From positions 1,984,001 to 2,048,000 of the forward strand of contig NZ_CP017562.2 of the NCBI RefSeq assembly GCF_001865575.2: 64,000 nucleotides of DNA, written 5' to 3'. The stretch is from Paraburkholderia sprentiae WSM5005 (GTDB taxonomy: Bacteria > Pseudomonadota > Gammaproteobacteria > Burkholderiales > Burkholderiaceae). The notes beneath the pieces were generated by a model. That model was given only the letters and a program-made list of their open reading frames with translations, made no database searches and had not been told where the DNA came from. A program made the position numbers and the translations under genes. Shown piece after piece: positions 1 to 8,597 of the stretch. Numbering within the stretch: position 1 is the stretch's first letter; every line of letters begins with the position of its first letter.

Positions 1-1
1 C

Positions 2-211
2 GATACGCGTGAGCGCGATCCTCACGTGGTCGCACGGCGTCTGCTCGCTGGTCTCGCCGCACGCGACATCCTGTTGCTGCACGATGGCAGTGCCGCGCTG
101 ACCATCGAAGGCCAGCCACTGATTCTCGCGGTGCTGCCGAGCGTGATCGAAGCGGCGCGCGAGCGGCATCTGCGTTTCGTCACGCTGCGCGAAGCGCGCG
201 CCGATGCGTGA
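2..211 (+). CDS. Polysaccharide deacetylase family protein, C-terminal fragment
   Basis: Only the last 69 codons are present; the frame is open to the left window edge, so the gene starts outside. The tail contains the run RDILLLHDGSAA followed by PLILAVLPSVIEAARERHLRFVTL. This is the usual end of NodB-type carbohydrate esterases: a buried Leu-His-Asp strand, then a helix that chooses the next residue range. The metal-binding NodB motifs lie upstream and cannot be checked. The stop codon overlaps the start of the next gene by 8 bases, suggesting co-transcription. The family assignment is from pattern only. Confidence 0.6.
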   Translation, partial: DTRERDPHVVARRLLAGLAARDILLLHDGSAALTIEGQPLILAVLPSVIEAARERHLRFVTLREARADA

Positions 212-953
212 CGACGCACCCGACGCGACTCCGCGCGCACCCGGCATGGCCGCGCGTAGAATCGAGCGCATGCGCCCTACCCCCGTTCCACAGCGCGAGC
301 CCGAGCTCCCGCTGCATACGCCCAGTGTGCCGTCGTTGACGTTGGCGGCGCTCATTGCGCTCATCGCGTGGCTAGCGATCCTCGCGCAAGCCGACCTGAC
401 GATCGATCGCACGCTCGCGCGCGGGCTCACCGTGTTCGACGCGCTCGCGCGCATGAGCAGCTACCTGACCAATCTGACGGTGCTCGCCAGCGCGTTCTGC
501 TTCACGTGCATCACGCTGTGCAAGCACCGCACGCCGCTCGTGCGCTTTTTTCGGCAGCCGACGGTCGTCACCGCGGTCGTCGCGTACATGGTGTTCGTCG
601 GCATTGCGTACAACGTGCTGTTGCGCGGGCTGTGGCCGCTGTCGCCCTACCGGCGCCTGCTCAACGAGTCGCTGCACAGTGTGCTGCCGATGCTCGCCGC
701 GCTGTACTGGGTGCTGTTCGTGCCGCGCTTTCATTTGCGGTTGCGCCACTGTCTGCTGTGGCTCGTCTATCCGCTCGCCTATCTCGGCATCACCTTCTGG
801 CGCGGCAGCCTGTCGGACTTTTATCCGTATCCATTCATCGATGTCGACACGCTCGGGCTGCGCCGGGTACTCGTCAATGCGGCGCTGCTGTTCGGCGGGT
901 TTCTGATGCTGCTGGCCGTGTTCGTCGGCATCAATTTCAGGCGCCGGCGCTGA
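204..953 (+). CDS. Pr6Pr family integral membrane protein
   Basis: The 249-residue protein has about six hydrophobic segments, starting near residue 43 (LTLAALIALIAWLAI) and ending at LLFGGFLMLLAVFVGINF before a basic tail. The signature region is the loop RMSSYLTNLTVLASAFCF and the later WPLSPYRRLLNESLHSVLPMLAALYW, which match the bacterial Pr6Pr family of unknown function. The start at 204 overlaps the upstream stop. ATG codons at 246 and 270 are alternatives, and the one at 270 would remove a hydrophilic leader that is not obviously conserved. No function is known. Confidence 0.75.
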   Translation: MRDDAPDATPRAPGMAARRIERMRPTPVPQREPELPLHTPSVPSLTLAALIALIAWLAILAQADLTIDRTLARGLTVFDALARMSSYLTNLTVLASAFCFTCITLCKHRTPLVRFFRQPTVVTAVVAYMVFVGIAYNVLLRGLWPLSPYRRLLNESLHSVLPMLAALYWVLFVPRFHLRLRHCLLWLVYPLAYLGITFWRGSLSDFYPYPFIDVDTLGLRRVLVNAALLFGGFLMLLAVFVGINFRRRR

Positions 954-1101
954 GATTCCAGGCCCGGGCGCACTTCTTGCACCCCTTTTCGTCACTGACG
1001 CGGGCCGACGCCGCAGCGGCGCGGCTTGCGCAGCGCCCTTGTGCGGGCGCGTTGCAATTGCAGCACGCGCGCACGTAAATATGACAACGGGAGCGACGCA
1101 T

Positions 1102-1368
1102 ATGAACACGAATTCAGCGGCAGGCACGGTAAAGGAGGTCGCAGGTAAGGTGCAAAGCGCGGTCGGCGACGCATTGGGCGACACCAGCGAACAGGTGGCG
1201 GGCAAGGCGCGCGAATTGAGCGGCAAGGCGCAGCAGTTATGCGCGAATACGACGAGCCTCGTGCGCGACGCGACGGCCGAAAACCCGTTCACGACGCTGG
1301 CCGTCGTCGCACTCGCCGGGTTCGTGATGGGCGCGCTGTGGTCGCGCGGCGGTCGCGACTACGACTGA
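1102..1368 (+). CDS. CsbD-like stress-response protein
   Basis: An 88-residue protein. The start at 1102 is preferred because GGGAG sits 7-8 bases upstream; in-frame starts at 1081 and 1039 lack this. Residues 1-50 form an amphipathic helical stretch with repeated G-K-x-x-x-x-x-G-x-A patterns (AGTVKEVAGKVQSAVGDALG, then VAGKARELSGKAQQL). This is typical of CsbD/ElaB-like small proteins induced in general stress. The C-terminal part (PFTTLAVVALAGFVMGALW) is a single membrane anchor ending in RGG, so it also resembles the DUF883/ElaB ribosome-associated inner-membrane family. It is a cytoplasmic or membrane-bound protein of unknown biochemical role. Confidence 0.7.
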   Translation: MNTNSAAGTVKEVAGKVQSAVGDALGDTSEQVAGKARELSGKAQQLCANTTSLVRDATAENPFTTLAVVALAGFVMGALWSRGGRDYD

Positions 1369-1449
1369 TGCAGGCACGGCGCCGGGAGCGAAGGCGCCGA
1401 TTCGAAGCACGAAGCGATCGCGCGAGCAGTCACACAAGCGGTCGCATGA

Positions 1450-1480
1450 GCGGGCGATCGGCCGTAAGCGGATCGCCCGC
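1450..1480. terminator. Convergent hairpin terminator between the CsbD-like gene and xthA
   Basis: A perfect 10-bp inverted repeat (GCGGGCGATC at 1450-1459, GATCGCCCGC at 1471-1480) with an 11-base loop lies between the two converging genes. It lacks a long T-tract, so it may act with Rho or simply separate the units. Confidence 0.5.
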
Positions 1481-1487
1481 TGCTTCG

Positions 1488-2297
1488 CTAGCCGCTCTTC
1501 CTTCTGCGGTCCGCGCCCATCTCCAGGTCGATCCACGTCGGCGCATGGTCGCTCGCATGCGGCTCGCCCCGCACCCAGCGGTCGACGCCCGCATCGCGCA
1601 GGCGCGGCGCGAGATCGGCGCTCAGCAGCAGATGATCGATGCGCAGCCCCGAATTGGTGTCCCAATGACGGCGGAAATAATCCCAGAACGTGTACACGCG
1701 CTGCTCGCCGAAATGCGTGCGCAGCGCATCGGTCCAGCCTTGCGCGAGCAGCTTGCGATAACGCTCGCGGCTCTCAGGCTGCAGCAGCGCGTCCTTGAGC
1801 CATGAGCGCGGGTTGTAGATGTCTTCGTCGGTCGGCACGACGTTGAAGTCGCCCGCGATCACGACCGGGTGGCCGCTCTGGTAGAGCTGCGCCGCGTGCG
1901 CGATCAGGTGATCGAACCACGCTAGCTTGTAGTCGAACTTGGGGCCGGGCTGCGGATTGCCGTTCGGCAAGTACAGACACACGATCAGCACGCCGCCGAC
2001 CGCGGCCTCGATGTAACGGCTATGCGTGTCGTCTTCGAAACCGGGCAGACTGCGCCGCCGTTCCAGCGGCGCATCGCCTTTGGCGAGAATCGCCACGCCG
2101 TTCCATGCGCTCTGGCCTTGCCACACGGCGCCATAACCGGCCTCGCGCAATGCGTCGACTGGAAACGCGCTATCGACCGCCTTCAGTTCCTGCAGGCACA
2201 CGACATCCGGCGCCTCGCGCTCGAGCCATTGCAACAGCGCCGCGAGGCGCGAACGGATACCGTTGATGTTGAACGTCGCAATGCGCAGCTTCGCCAT
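1488..2297 (-). CDS. xthA: Exodeoxyribonuclease III
   Basis: This 269-residue protein has the usual family length and all landmark motifs of the ExoIII/APE1 class. Residues 5-13 read RIATFNING, and CLQELK supplies the metal-binding Glu. LPNGNPQ, then IAGDFNVVP (catalytic Asp/Asn), RIDHLLLS and the final EPHASDHAPTW (catalytic His) follow. The enzyme is cytoplasmic and removes nucleotides 3' to 5', cleaving at abasic sites in base-excision repair. The start is supported by GGGAGG eight bases upstream. It is monocistronic and converges with the CsbD-like gene. Confidence 0.95.
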   Translation of the reverse strand: MAKLRIATFNINGIRSRLAALLQWLEREAPDVVCLQELKAVDSAFPVDALREAGYGAVWQGQSAWNGVAILAKGDAPLERRRSLPGFEDDTHSRYIEAAVGGVLIVCLYLPNGNPQPGPKFDYKLAWFDHLIAHAAQLYQSGHPVVIAGDFNVVPTDEDIYNPRSWLKDALLQPESRERYRKLLAQGWTDALRTHFGEQRVYTFWDYFRRHWDTNSGLRIDHLLLSADLAPRLRDAGVDRWVRGEPHASDHAPTWIDLEMGADRRRKSG

Positions 2298-2339
2298 AGT
2301 CGAGCCTCCCTCGCGGCCTGATTCGGTTCCGGTTCGCGT

Positions 2340-2558
2340 CTATTGCGCTGCGACGTCGCACCATTCGATGGCCCAGGTGCGCGCGCAACTGATCGCATCG
2401 GCTTCGTTGGCGAAGCTGTCGATATCGCCCGAATCGTGCGACACGAAAGGCTCGTTGCGCCGCGGCACGCGCGTGATCTTCGCGCGCGCGTAGTAGGCAC
2501 CGTCCTCCGCGTGATGCGCGCGGCAATCGATATGGAAATGCCTGTAGTCGAATTGCAT
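2340..2558 (-). CDS. Conserved small hypothetical protein
   Basis: A 72-residue ORF directly upstream of xthA on the same strand. The start at 2558 is chosen because GGAGAGCCG precedes it; an ATG at 2591 has no comparable site. The sequence is polar, with MQFDYRHFHIDCRAHH at the start, a central beta-rich stretch (YYARAKITRV) and a C-terminal helix SCARTWAIEWCDV. It has three cysteines and no signal peptide. I do not recognise the family. The even codon use and ribosome-binding site suggest it is real. Confidence 0.6.
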   Translation of the reverse strand: MQFDYRHFHIDCRAHHAEDGAYYARAKITRVPRRNEPFVSHDSGDIDSFANEADAISCARTWAIEWCDVAAQ

Positions 2559-2747
2559 CGGCTCTCCGATCAGAATGCAACGGTTGGCCACGTTGGCGCG
2601 GCGTTCGTGCCAGCACCGAGCGCCGCAGCAAACGACACTAGCAGTCGCTATACCCGCCCCCGCCGCACTACTTTCCGGTGTTCATTGCGCATATTGACGT
2701 GCCGTTATTGCGCAGATCGGCTTTGCGCTTGCAGCGAGTTTTTCATA

Positions 2748-2765
2748 CCGTTGTAGCTGCAACGG
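2748..2765. promoter_or_regulatory. Candidate operator upstream of paoABC
   Basis: An 18-bp near-palindrome (CCGTTG, six bases, CAACGG) lies about 100 bp before the paoA start. It sits in a locally AT-richer stretch (2680-2860) that also should hold the operon promoter. It is a dyad seen directly; the regulator is unknown. Confidence 0.3.
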
Positions 2766-2864
2766 CATCGAAATTGCTCGCCGTAGTTCTGTTTCAACGC
2801 GATGCGTTGGACATCGACGCGTCGTCAGCCTGCATTGACCTTTCAATGGAGTCAACAGATCGTC

Positions 2865-3584
2865 ATGACCACGCCTACAGACTGTCAGCATGGCGGGGAC
2901 GCCCCCGCTCCAGAGTCAAACCCCGAACGCACCACCACGCCTTCACAACTTTCACGTCGGCGCTTCCTGCAATCGGCGGCAGCCGCCGCGACGATCGGTG
3001 CGGCGCCGCATCTGCGCGCCCAAACGCAAGCGCCGGCCGCGGCCTCGCCCGCGCCGCAAAGCCATCCCGTGCCGCCGCGCCCCGTCACATTAAGCGTCAA
3101 CGGCCGCGCGTACACGCTGCAGCTCGAGCCGCGCGTGACACTGCTCGACGCATTGCGCGAATACGCAGGACTGATGGGCACGAAGAAAGGCTGCGACCGC
3201 GGTCAATGCGGCGCCTGCACGGTGCTGGTCGACGGCCGCCGCATCAACTCGTGCCTGACGCTCGCGGTCATGCATGAGGGCGAGAACATCACGACCGTCG
3301 AGGGACTCGCGAGCAACGTCGCGTTGAGTCCGATCCAGCGCGCGTTCATCGAACACGATGCGTTCCAGTGCGGCTACTGCACGCCCGGCCAATTGTGCTC
3401 GGCGACCGCCCTGCTCAGCGAATTCCGCAACGGCACCGCGAGCATCGTGAGCGCCGACGTGCGCGCGCGTCCCGCCGCGCTCACCGACGACGAAATTCGC
3501 GAACGCATGAGCGGCAACATCTGCCGCTGCGGCGCGTACGCGAACATCGTCGCCGCGGTGCGCGCCGCGCACGACAACGCCTGA
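2865..3584 (+). CDS. paoA: Periplasmic aldehyde dehydrogenase, [2Fe-2S] subunit (PaoA-like)
   Basis: The protein has about 239 residues. It starts with a twin-arginine signal (LSRRRFLQSAAAAATIGAAPHLRA), so the assembled enzyme is exported folded. The plant-type [2Fe-2S] domain follows with CDRGQCGACTVLVDGRRINSC, and the second cluster domain has CGYCTPGQLCSA and NICRCGAYANI. These eight cysteines are diagnostic of xanthine-oxidase-family small subunits. It passes electrons between the molybdenum subunit and the FAD subunit. The ATG at 2865 has GGAG upstream. The next gene begins 12 bases after its stop, so the three subunits form one operon. Confidence 0.88.
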   Translation: MTTPTDCQHGGDAPAPESNPERTTTPSQLSRRRFLQSAAAAATIGAAPHLRAQTQAPAAASPAPQSHPVPPRPVTLSVNGRAYTLQLEPRVTLLDALREYAGLMGTKKGCDRGQCGACTVLVDGRRINSCLTLAVMHEGENITTVEGLASNVALSPIQRAFIEHDAFQCGYCTPGQLCSATALLSEFRNGTASIVSADVRARPAALTDDEIRERMSGNICRCGAYANIVAAVRAAHDNA

Positions 3585-3596
3585 CCGGAGACCGAC

Positions 3597-4598
3597 ATGG
3601 ATGCGATCTCGTACGAACGCGCTGGCGACGTCGCCGGGGCGGTACGCGCCGCGCAGCAGCCCGGCGCGGTCTTCATCGGCGGCGGCACGAATCTGCTCGA
3701 TCTGATGAAGGGCGGCGTCGCCCGGCCGGTGCGGCTCATCGATATCACGCACATCGGCGGCCTCGATTCGGTGGCGTCACTGCCCGGCGGCGGCATCCGC
3801 ATCGGTGCGCTGGTGCGCAACAGCGACGCGGCCAATCACGCGCTGGTGCGCGAGCAGTACCCGCTGTTGTCGCAGGCGCTGCTCGCGGGCGCGTCCGCGC
3901 AGTTGCGCAACATGGCGACGGTCGGCGGCAATCTGTTGCAACGCACCCGCTGCGGCTACTTCTACGACACCGCGTTCATGCAGTGCAACAAGCGCATGCC
4001 CGGCAGCGGCTGCGCGGCGCTCGACGGCCACAACCGCATGCACGCGATCCTCGGCGCGAGCCCGCAATGCATCGCGGTCAATCCGTCGGACATGAGCGTC
4101 GCGCTGGCCGCGCTCGATGCGCTGGTGCGCGTGAGCGGCCCCAGCGGCGAGCGCACGATCGCGTTCGCCGATTTCCACCGCCTTCCCGGCGACCGGCCCG
4201 ACGTCGATACCACGTTGCAGCCCGGCGAGCTGATCACGGCTGTCGATCTGCCGCCGCCGCTTTTCAGCGCGCATTCGCACTATCTGAAGGTGCGTGACCG
4301 CGCCAGTTACGCGTTCGCGCTGGTATCGGTCGCCGCCGCGTTGCGGATGGACGGCGAGCGCGTGCAGAGTGCGCGCATCGCGCTCGGCGGCGTCGCGCAC
4401 AAACCATGGCGCGCGTACGCGGCCGAGCAGATGCTGAGTGGCCAACCGCTCAGCCAGGCCACGCTGAAGAACGCCGCCGCGGCCGCGTTGAGCGGCGCGC
4501 AGCCGCGCCGCGACAACGCCTTCAAGGTCCGGCTCGCGCAACGCGCGATCGTGCGGGCGGTCAATCAGGCCGCCGGTTATGCAGGAGGTGTCGCATGA
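3597..4598 (+). CDS. paoB: Aldehyde dehydrogenase FAD-binding subunit (PaoB-like)
   Basis: This 333-residue protein is the middle subunit of the molybdenum hydroxylase. Near residue 25 it has the FAD-binding loop [13 protein letters not shown], and near residue 110 the second FAD loop [13 protein letters not shown]. The insert [20 protein letters not shown] can ligate the extra [4Fe-4S] cluster described for PaoB. The C-terminal third is the CO-dehydrogenase flavoprotein domain ([25 protein letters not shown]). GGAG precedes the start, and the stop overlaps the paoC start as ATGA, indicating coupled translation. Confidence 0.88.
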   Translation: MDAISYERAGDVAGAVRAAQQPGAVFIGGGTNLLDLMKGGVARPVRLIDITHIGGLDSVASLPGGGIRIGALVRNSDAANHALVREQYPLLSQALLAGASAQLRNMATVGGNLLQRTRCGYFYDTAFMQCNKRMPGSGCAALDGHNRMHAILGASPQCIAVNPSDMSVALAALDALVRVSGPSGERTIAFADFHRLPGDRPDVDTTLQPGELITAVDLPPPLFSAHSHYLKVRDRASYAFALVSVAAALRMDGERVQSARIALGGVAHKPWRAYAAEQMLSGQPLSQATLKNAAAAALSGAQPRRDNAFKVRLAQRAIVRAVNQAAGYAGGVA

Positions 4599-6808
4599 AT
4601 CTGATCGGACAACCGCTCGATCGCGTCGACGGTCTGCTGAAGGTGACCGGCGACGCACGTTATGCAGCCGAATTCCCCGAGGCGCGACTCGCGCATGCGG
4701 TGCTCGTGACCAGCACGATCGCGGCCGGCACCATCGCGTCGATCGATGCGAGCCGCGCCGAGGCCCTGCCTGGCGTGCTGCTCGTGATGACGTACCGGAA
4801 CGCGCCGCGCCTGCCGAATGGTGGAAGGCCCGCGCTCGCGCCGCCGGCCGGCAGGCATCTGTCGCTTCTGCAGGACAACGAAGTGCATTACAGCAACGAG
4901 CCGGTCGCGGTAGTCGTCGCCGATACGCTCGAGCATGCGGCCGATGCCGCGCGCCAGTTGCGCATCGCCTATCAGCCGGGCGTCGCGACGCTCGACTTCA
5001 CGCAGGCCAAAGCGCACGCGCACGCGCCGGACAGGCCGCAAGGCCGCCAAACCGACACCCAGCGCGGCAGCTTCGAAGACGGCATGCAAAGCGGCGATGT
5101 GCATATCGACGTCACTTACACGACGCCGATCGAGCATCACAACCCGATGGAGCCGCACGCGACGATGGCGCGCTGGGACGGCCCGCAACTGACGCTCTAC
5201 GATTCGACCCAGGGCGTGAGCGGCACCGCGCAGGCGGTCGCGAAGACCCTCGGCATTCCGGTGTCCGACGTGCGCGTGATCTCGCCGCTGATCGGCGGCG
5301 GCTTCGGCTGCAAGGGTTCGTCGTGGTCGCACGTGTCGCTGTGCGCGATGGCCGCGCGGCAAACCGGGCGGCCCGTGCGGCTCGCGCTCGAACGGCCGCA
5401 AATGTTCGGCCCGGTCGGCGCGCGGCCGCGCACCGAGCAGCACTTCGTGATCGCGGCCCGGCACGACGGCACGCTGACCGCAATGCGCCACGACAGCATC
5501 TCGAACACGTCGATGATCGAAGATTGGACCGAGACCTGCTGCATGGTCACCCGCATGCTGTACGCGGTGCCCAATCAGGTGACGACGCATCGGCTCGTGC
5601 CGCTCAATGTCGGCACGCCGACCTTCATGCGCGCCCCGGGCGAGACCACCGGCTCGTTCGCGCTCGAATCGGCGATGGACGAACTCGCCGTCGCGCTGAA
5701 GATGGACCCGCTCGCGCTGCGCCTGAAGAACTATGCGGACACCGATCCACAGGAGCACAAGCCGTGGTCGGGCAAGTCGCTGCGCGAGTGCTATCAGATC
5801 GGCGCCGAGAAGTTCGGCTGGTCGCGCCGCCCGCACGCGCCACGTTCGATGCGCGAGGGCAACACGCTGATCGGCATGGGCATGGCGACCGCGACCTATC
5901 CGGCTAACCGCAGCGAGGCGTCCGCGCTGGCGCAGATTCTGCCGGACGGCACCGCGGTGGTCGCATCGGGCACGCAGGACATCGGCACCGGCACCTATAC
6001 GGTGATGACTCAGGTCGCCGCCGATGCGCTCGGCTTCACGCCCGAGCAGATCCACTTCGCGCTCGGCGATTCGTCGCTGCCGCGCGCACCGGTCTCGGGC
6101 GGCTCGCAGTCGGCGGCGAGCGTGTCGCCCGCCGTACGCGATGCGGCGAGCCAGGCGCGTAGCCAGCTGATCGCGCTGGCGCTCGCCGACGCGGCGTCGC
6201 CCGTGCATGGCTTGCCGCTCGGCGACGTCACCGTCGAAAGCGGCTGGGTGGTGAGCCGCTCGCAACCCGACAAACGCGATCCGGCCGCGGCGATCATCGC
6301 GCGCTCGGGCGGCAAGCCGATCGAGGCGATCGCGACCGTGAAGCCCGGCGACGAAAAGCAGAAGTACTCGTTCCACTCGTTCGGCGCGGTGTTCGTCGAG
6401 GTCCACGTCGATGCCGAACTCGGCACGATCCGGGTGCCGCGCGTGGTCGCGGTGTACGACGTCGGCCGGGTGCTGAATCTGAAGACCGCGCGCAGCCAGA
6501 TGATGGGCGGCATCGTGTGGGGCATCGGCGCGGCGCTGCAGGAGGAGAGCACGCTCGATGCGCGCTACGGACGCTTCACGAACGCGAACCTCGCCGAGTA
6601 TCACGTGCCGGTGAACGCCGATATCGGCACGTTCGACATCACGTTCATCGACCGGCCCGATCCGTATATCAACTCGCTCGGCGTGCGCGGTATCGGCGAG
6701 ATCGGCATCACGGCCGTCGTGGCGGCGGTCGCGAACGCGGTGTATCACGCGACCGGCGTGCGGGTGCGCGATCTGCCGATCACGCTGGACAAGGTGGTGC
6801 CGACTTGA
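4595..6808 (+). CDS. paoC: Aldehyde dehydrogenase molybdenum-binding subunit (PaoC-like)
   Basis: A 737-residue large subunit that binds the molybdenum-cytosine-dinucleotide cofactor and oxidises aldehydes to acids. The start at 4595 has GGAGG seven bases upstream and overlaps paoB; the frame extends further left but without a start signal. Visible motifs are the cofactor loop [34 protein letters not shown], the [15 protein letters not shown] loop, and [13 protein letters not shown] near the end, which carries the catalytic glutamate of the family. It lacks its own Tat signal and is presumably carried across with PaoA. The length fits E. coli PaoC. Confidence 0.9.
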   Translation: MNLIGQPLDRVDGLLKVTGDARYAAEFPEARLAHAVLVTSTIAAGTIASIDASRAEALPGVLLVMTYRNAPRLPNGGRPALAPPAGRHLSLLQDNEVHYSNEPVAVVVADTLEHAADAARQLRIAYQPGVATLDFTQAKAHAHAPDRPQGRQTDTQRGSFEDGMQSGDVHIDVTYTTPIEHHNPMEPHATMARWDGPQLTLYDSTQGVSGTAQAVAKTLGIPVSDVRVISPLIGGGFGCKGSSWSHVSLCAMAARQTGRPVRLALERPQMFGPVGARPRTEQHFVIAARHDGTLTAMRHDSISNTSMIEDWTETCCMVTRMLYAVPNQVTTHRLVPLNVGTPTFMRAPGETTGSFALESAMDELAVALKMDPLALRLKNYADTDPQEHKPWSGKSLRECYQIGAEKFGWSRRPHAPRSMREGNTLIGMGMATATYPANRSEASALAQILPDGTAVVASGTQDIGTGTYTVMTQVAADALGFTPEQIHFALGDSSLPRAPVSGGSQSAASVSPAVRDAASQARSQLIALALADAASPVHGLPLGDVTVESGWVVSRSQPDKRDPAAAIIARSGGKPIEAIATVKPGDEKQKYSFHSFGAVFVEVHVDAELGTIRVPRVVAVYDVGRVLNLKTARSQMMGGIVWGIGAALQEESTLDARYGRFTNANLAEYHVPVNADIGTFDITFIDRPDPYINSLGVRGIGEIGITAVVAAVANAVYHATGVRVRDLPITLDKVVPT

Positions 6809-6896
6809 ACGGGCGGGAAGACAGCTTGATTGCCGCTTGCCTCCCGCCTCGTTGCATCGCACAATCGGAGGCATTCCTGTCTACCGGTATCCGCCG

Positions 6897-7484
6897 ATGG
6901 CCTACGCCTCGCTCGCCACCGGCGTGTTGCTCGCCGCCGGTGTCGGCTCGCGCTTCGATCCGCACGGGCTGCGCAACAAACTGCTCGCACCGCTGCCCGA
7001 CGGCACGCCGGTTGCGCATGAAGCCGCGCATCGGCTGCTGCGGGTCGTGACGCGGGTGGTCGCCGTAGTGCGGCCGGGTTCCGACGCGCTCGCCCGCGCG
7101 CTGAACGATGCCGGCTGCGACGTCGTGTTTGCGGCGAGCGCCGGGCGCGGCATGGGTTCGAGCCTCGCCGCCGGCATCGACGCGAGCGACGACGCCGAAG
7201 GCTGGATCGTCGCGCTCGCCGACATGCCGCGCATCGCGCTGCCGACCATCGAAGCGGTAGCGCGCGCGCTCGGCAACGGCGCGCCGCTCGTCGCGCCGTT
7301 CTACGACGGCCAGCGCGGCCATCCGGTCGGCTTCGGCAGCGGGCATCGCGACGCGCTGCTCGCGCTGGACGGCGACACCGGCGCGAAAGCGCTGCTGAGT
7401 TCGCACGCGCTGACGCGCATCGACGTCGACGATCCCGGCATTTTGCGCGACGTGGACACGCCGGAGGATTTGCGCACGCTCTAG
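6897..7484 (+). CDS. mocA: MocA-type molybdenum cofactor cytidylyltransferase
   Basis: A protein of about 195 residues from ATG 6897. The N-terminal nucleotide-binding loop LLAAGVGSRF is followed by NKLLAPLPDGTPV, as in MobA/MocA/IspD-like transferases. ALADMP supplies the metal-binding Asp, and PFYDGQRGHPVGF is the cofactor-recognition segment typical of MocA. MocA converts Mo-molybdopterin to the cytosine dinucleotide form that PaoC needs, so its position 88 bases after paoC makes functional sense. The start is uncertain because GGAGG at 6867-6871 is too far upstream, and a TTG at 6837 is also in frame. No PaoD/XdhC-like insertion chaperone is seen beside it. Confidence 0.78.
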   Translation: MAYASLATGVLLAAGVGSRFDPHGLRNKLLAPLPDGTPVAHEAAHRLLRVVTRVVAVVRPGSDALARALNDAGCDVVFAASAGRGMGSSLAAGIDASDDAEGWIVALADMPRIALPTIEAVARALGNGAPLVAPFYDGQRGHPVGFGSGHRDALLALDGDTGAKALLSSHALTRIDVDDPGILRDVDTPEDLRTL

Positions 7485-7569
7485 CCGTTGCAAGTTTCGC
7501 GCGCAAGGCTGGCCGATTGCGCCTAAGCTGAGGTGACGCCACGCTTACTTCGCCTCCACACGCAAGCCC

Positions 7570-8277
7570 ATGAGCGAAACCAACCCACGCCTGTTCATCG
7601 TCTCGCCCCACTTCGACGACGCCGTCTTCAGTTGCGGCGCCTTGCTCGCCGCGCATCCCGACGCCGCCGTCTGCACCGTGTTCGCCGCGCCGCCCGAACA
7701 CGACATGCACACGGACTGGGACGAAAAAGCGGGCTTCGCGAACGCGCATGAAGCGGTCCACGAACGCACGGTCGAAGACAACCGCGCGCTCGAAGTGCTC
7801 GACGCGATTCCGCTGCGCATGCCGTTCCGCGACAGTCAGTACGCCGATTCGCCGTCGATCGATCAGATGGCGGCCGCGCTCGAGGAAACGATTTACCGCA
7901 CGACCGCGAACACGCTGCTGATGCCGCTCGGCCTGCATCACGACGATCACGCGCGCGTGTTCGAAGCGTGCTGCGAGATCCTGCCGCGGCTCACGCATCT
8001 GAACTGGTTCGGTTACGAGGAAGCGATTCACCGGCTCACGCCCGGCGCGGTGCAGGCGCGGCTCGCCGATCTCGCGCAGCGCGGCATCGTCGCGACGCCG
8101 GCCACGCCGAGCGCCGGCCACACGATCGACGTGCAGCGCCGCGCGCATCTCAAACGCGAAGCGGTCAACGCGTACGCCAGCCAGTTGCGCGCGTTCGGCG
8201 CCGGCAATTACGACGACGTATTCGCGACCGAGCGCTACTGGCAGCTCAGCGTCGGCCGCAAACGCGCGAGAAAATAG
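7570..8277 (+). CDS. PIG-L family N-deacetylase
   Basis: A 235-residue protein whose N-terminus reads FIVSPHFDDAVFSCGALLA. This is the PHxDD metal-binding motif of the PIG-L/LmbE family, in which Pro-His-x-Asp-Asp binds zinc and provides the base. A third metal ligand is likely in the LGLHHDDH stretch near residue 118. These enzymes remove N-acetyl groups from GlcNAc-type substrates. The usual PHPDDE has become PHFDDA here, so the residue after the second Asp is Ala. The substrate is unknown, and the downstream phosphonate operon is on the other strand. No signal peptide is visible. Confidence 0.8.
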   Translation: MSETNPRLFIVSPHFDDAVFSCGALLAAHPDAAVCTVFAAPPEHDMHTDWDEKAGFANAHEAVHERTVEDNRALEVLDAIPLRMPFRDSQYADSPSIDQMAAALEETIYRTTANTLLMPLGLHHDDHARVFEACCEILPRLTHLNWFGYEEAIHRLTPGAVQARLADLAQRGIVATPATPSAGHTIDVQRRAHLKREAVNAYASQLRAFGAGNYDDVFATERYWQLSVGRKRARK

Positions 8278-8404
8278 CAAAAAGGAGCGAGCAGGAAGCG
8301 CGTCGAACGCCTAGGCTTGAAGACAGATAACCGACGCGGCGGCGGGCATCGGCGGTAACAGCCGCCTCGCCGGACTCGCGCATTTCAACCGCAGCAGTGA
8401 CGCA

Positions 8405-8557
8405 ATGAGCTACGCCATGCACACCAGTCCGATTCCCGACCCGAACGCCGATCCGAACCGCGACCCGGAAGCCGATCCGCTGGTGCCGCCGTCGCCGGGG
8501 CATCATGTCGAGGAGCCGCAGCGGCCCGACGGACCGCCGGACAAGGATCCGGTGTGA
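8405..8557 (+). CDS. Small proline- and aspartate-rich protein
   Basis: A 50-codon ORF (MSYAMHTSPI...KDPV). Residues 9-35 repeat a P-D/D-P/E-P rhythm (PIPDPNADPNRDPEADPLVPP), followed by a His-Glu-Pro stretch. It lies alone between the PIG-L gene and the end of the converging phosphonate operon. There is no strong ribosome-binding site. It has no cysteine, no signal and no recognisable fold, so it is expected to be disordered. It is reported because the frame is clean and the composition is non-random. Confidence 0.4.
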   Translation: MSYAMHTSPIPDPNADPNRDPEADPLVPPSPGHHVEEPQRPDGPPDKDPV

Positions 8558-8597
8558 GAAGCCGCGGGCGACGCAACCGCATCGCGCCGCGGCCGCA

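Noticed and set aside
372..1292. Long minus-strand open frame opposite the Pr6Pr gene
   Set aside because: It is the high-GC antisense shadow of the membrane protein gene: rich in Arg and Ala, no domain, no ribosome-binding site.
4577..6874. 765-codon minus-strand open frame opposite paoC
   Set aside because: It mirrors the codon pattern of paoC and has no recognisable protein features; a typical GC-rich shadow.
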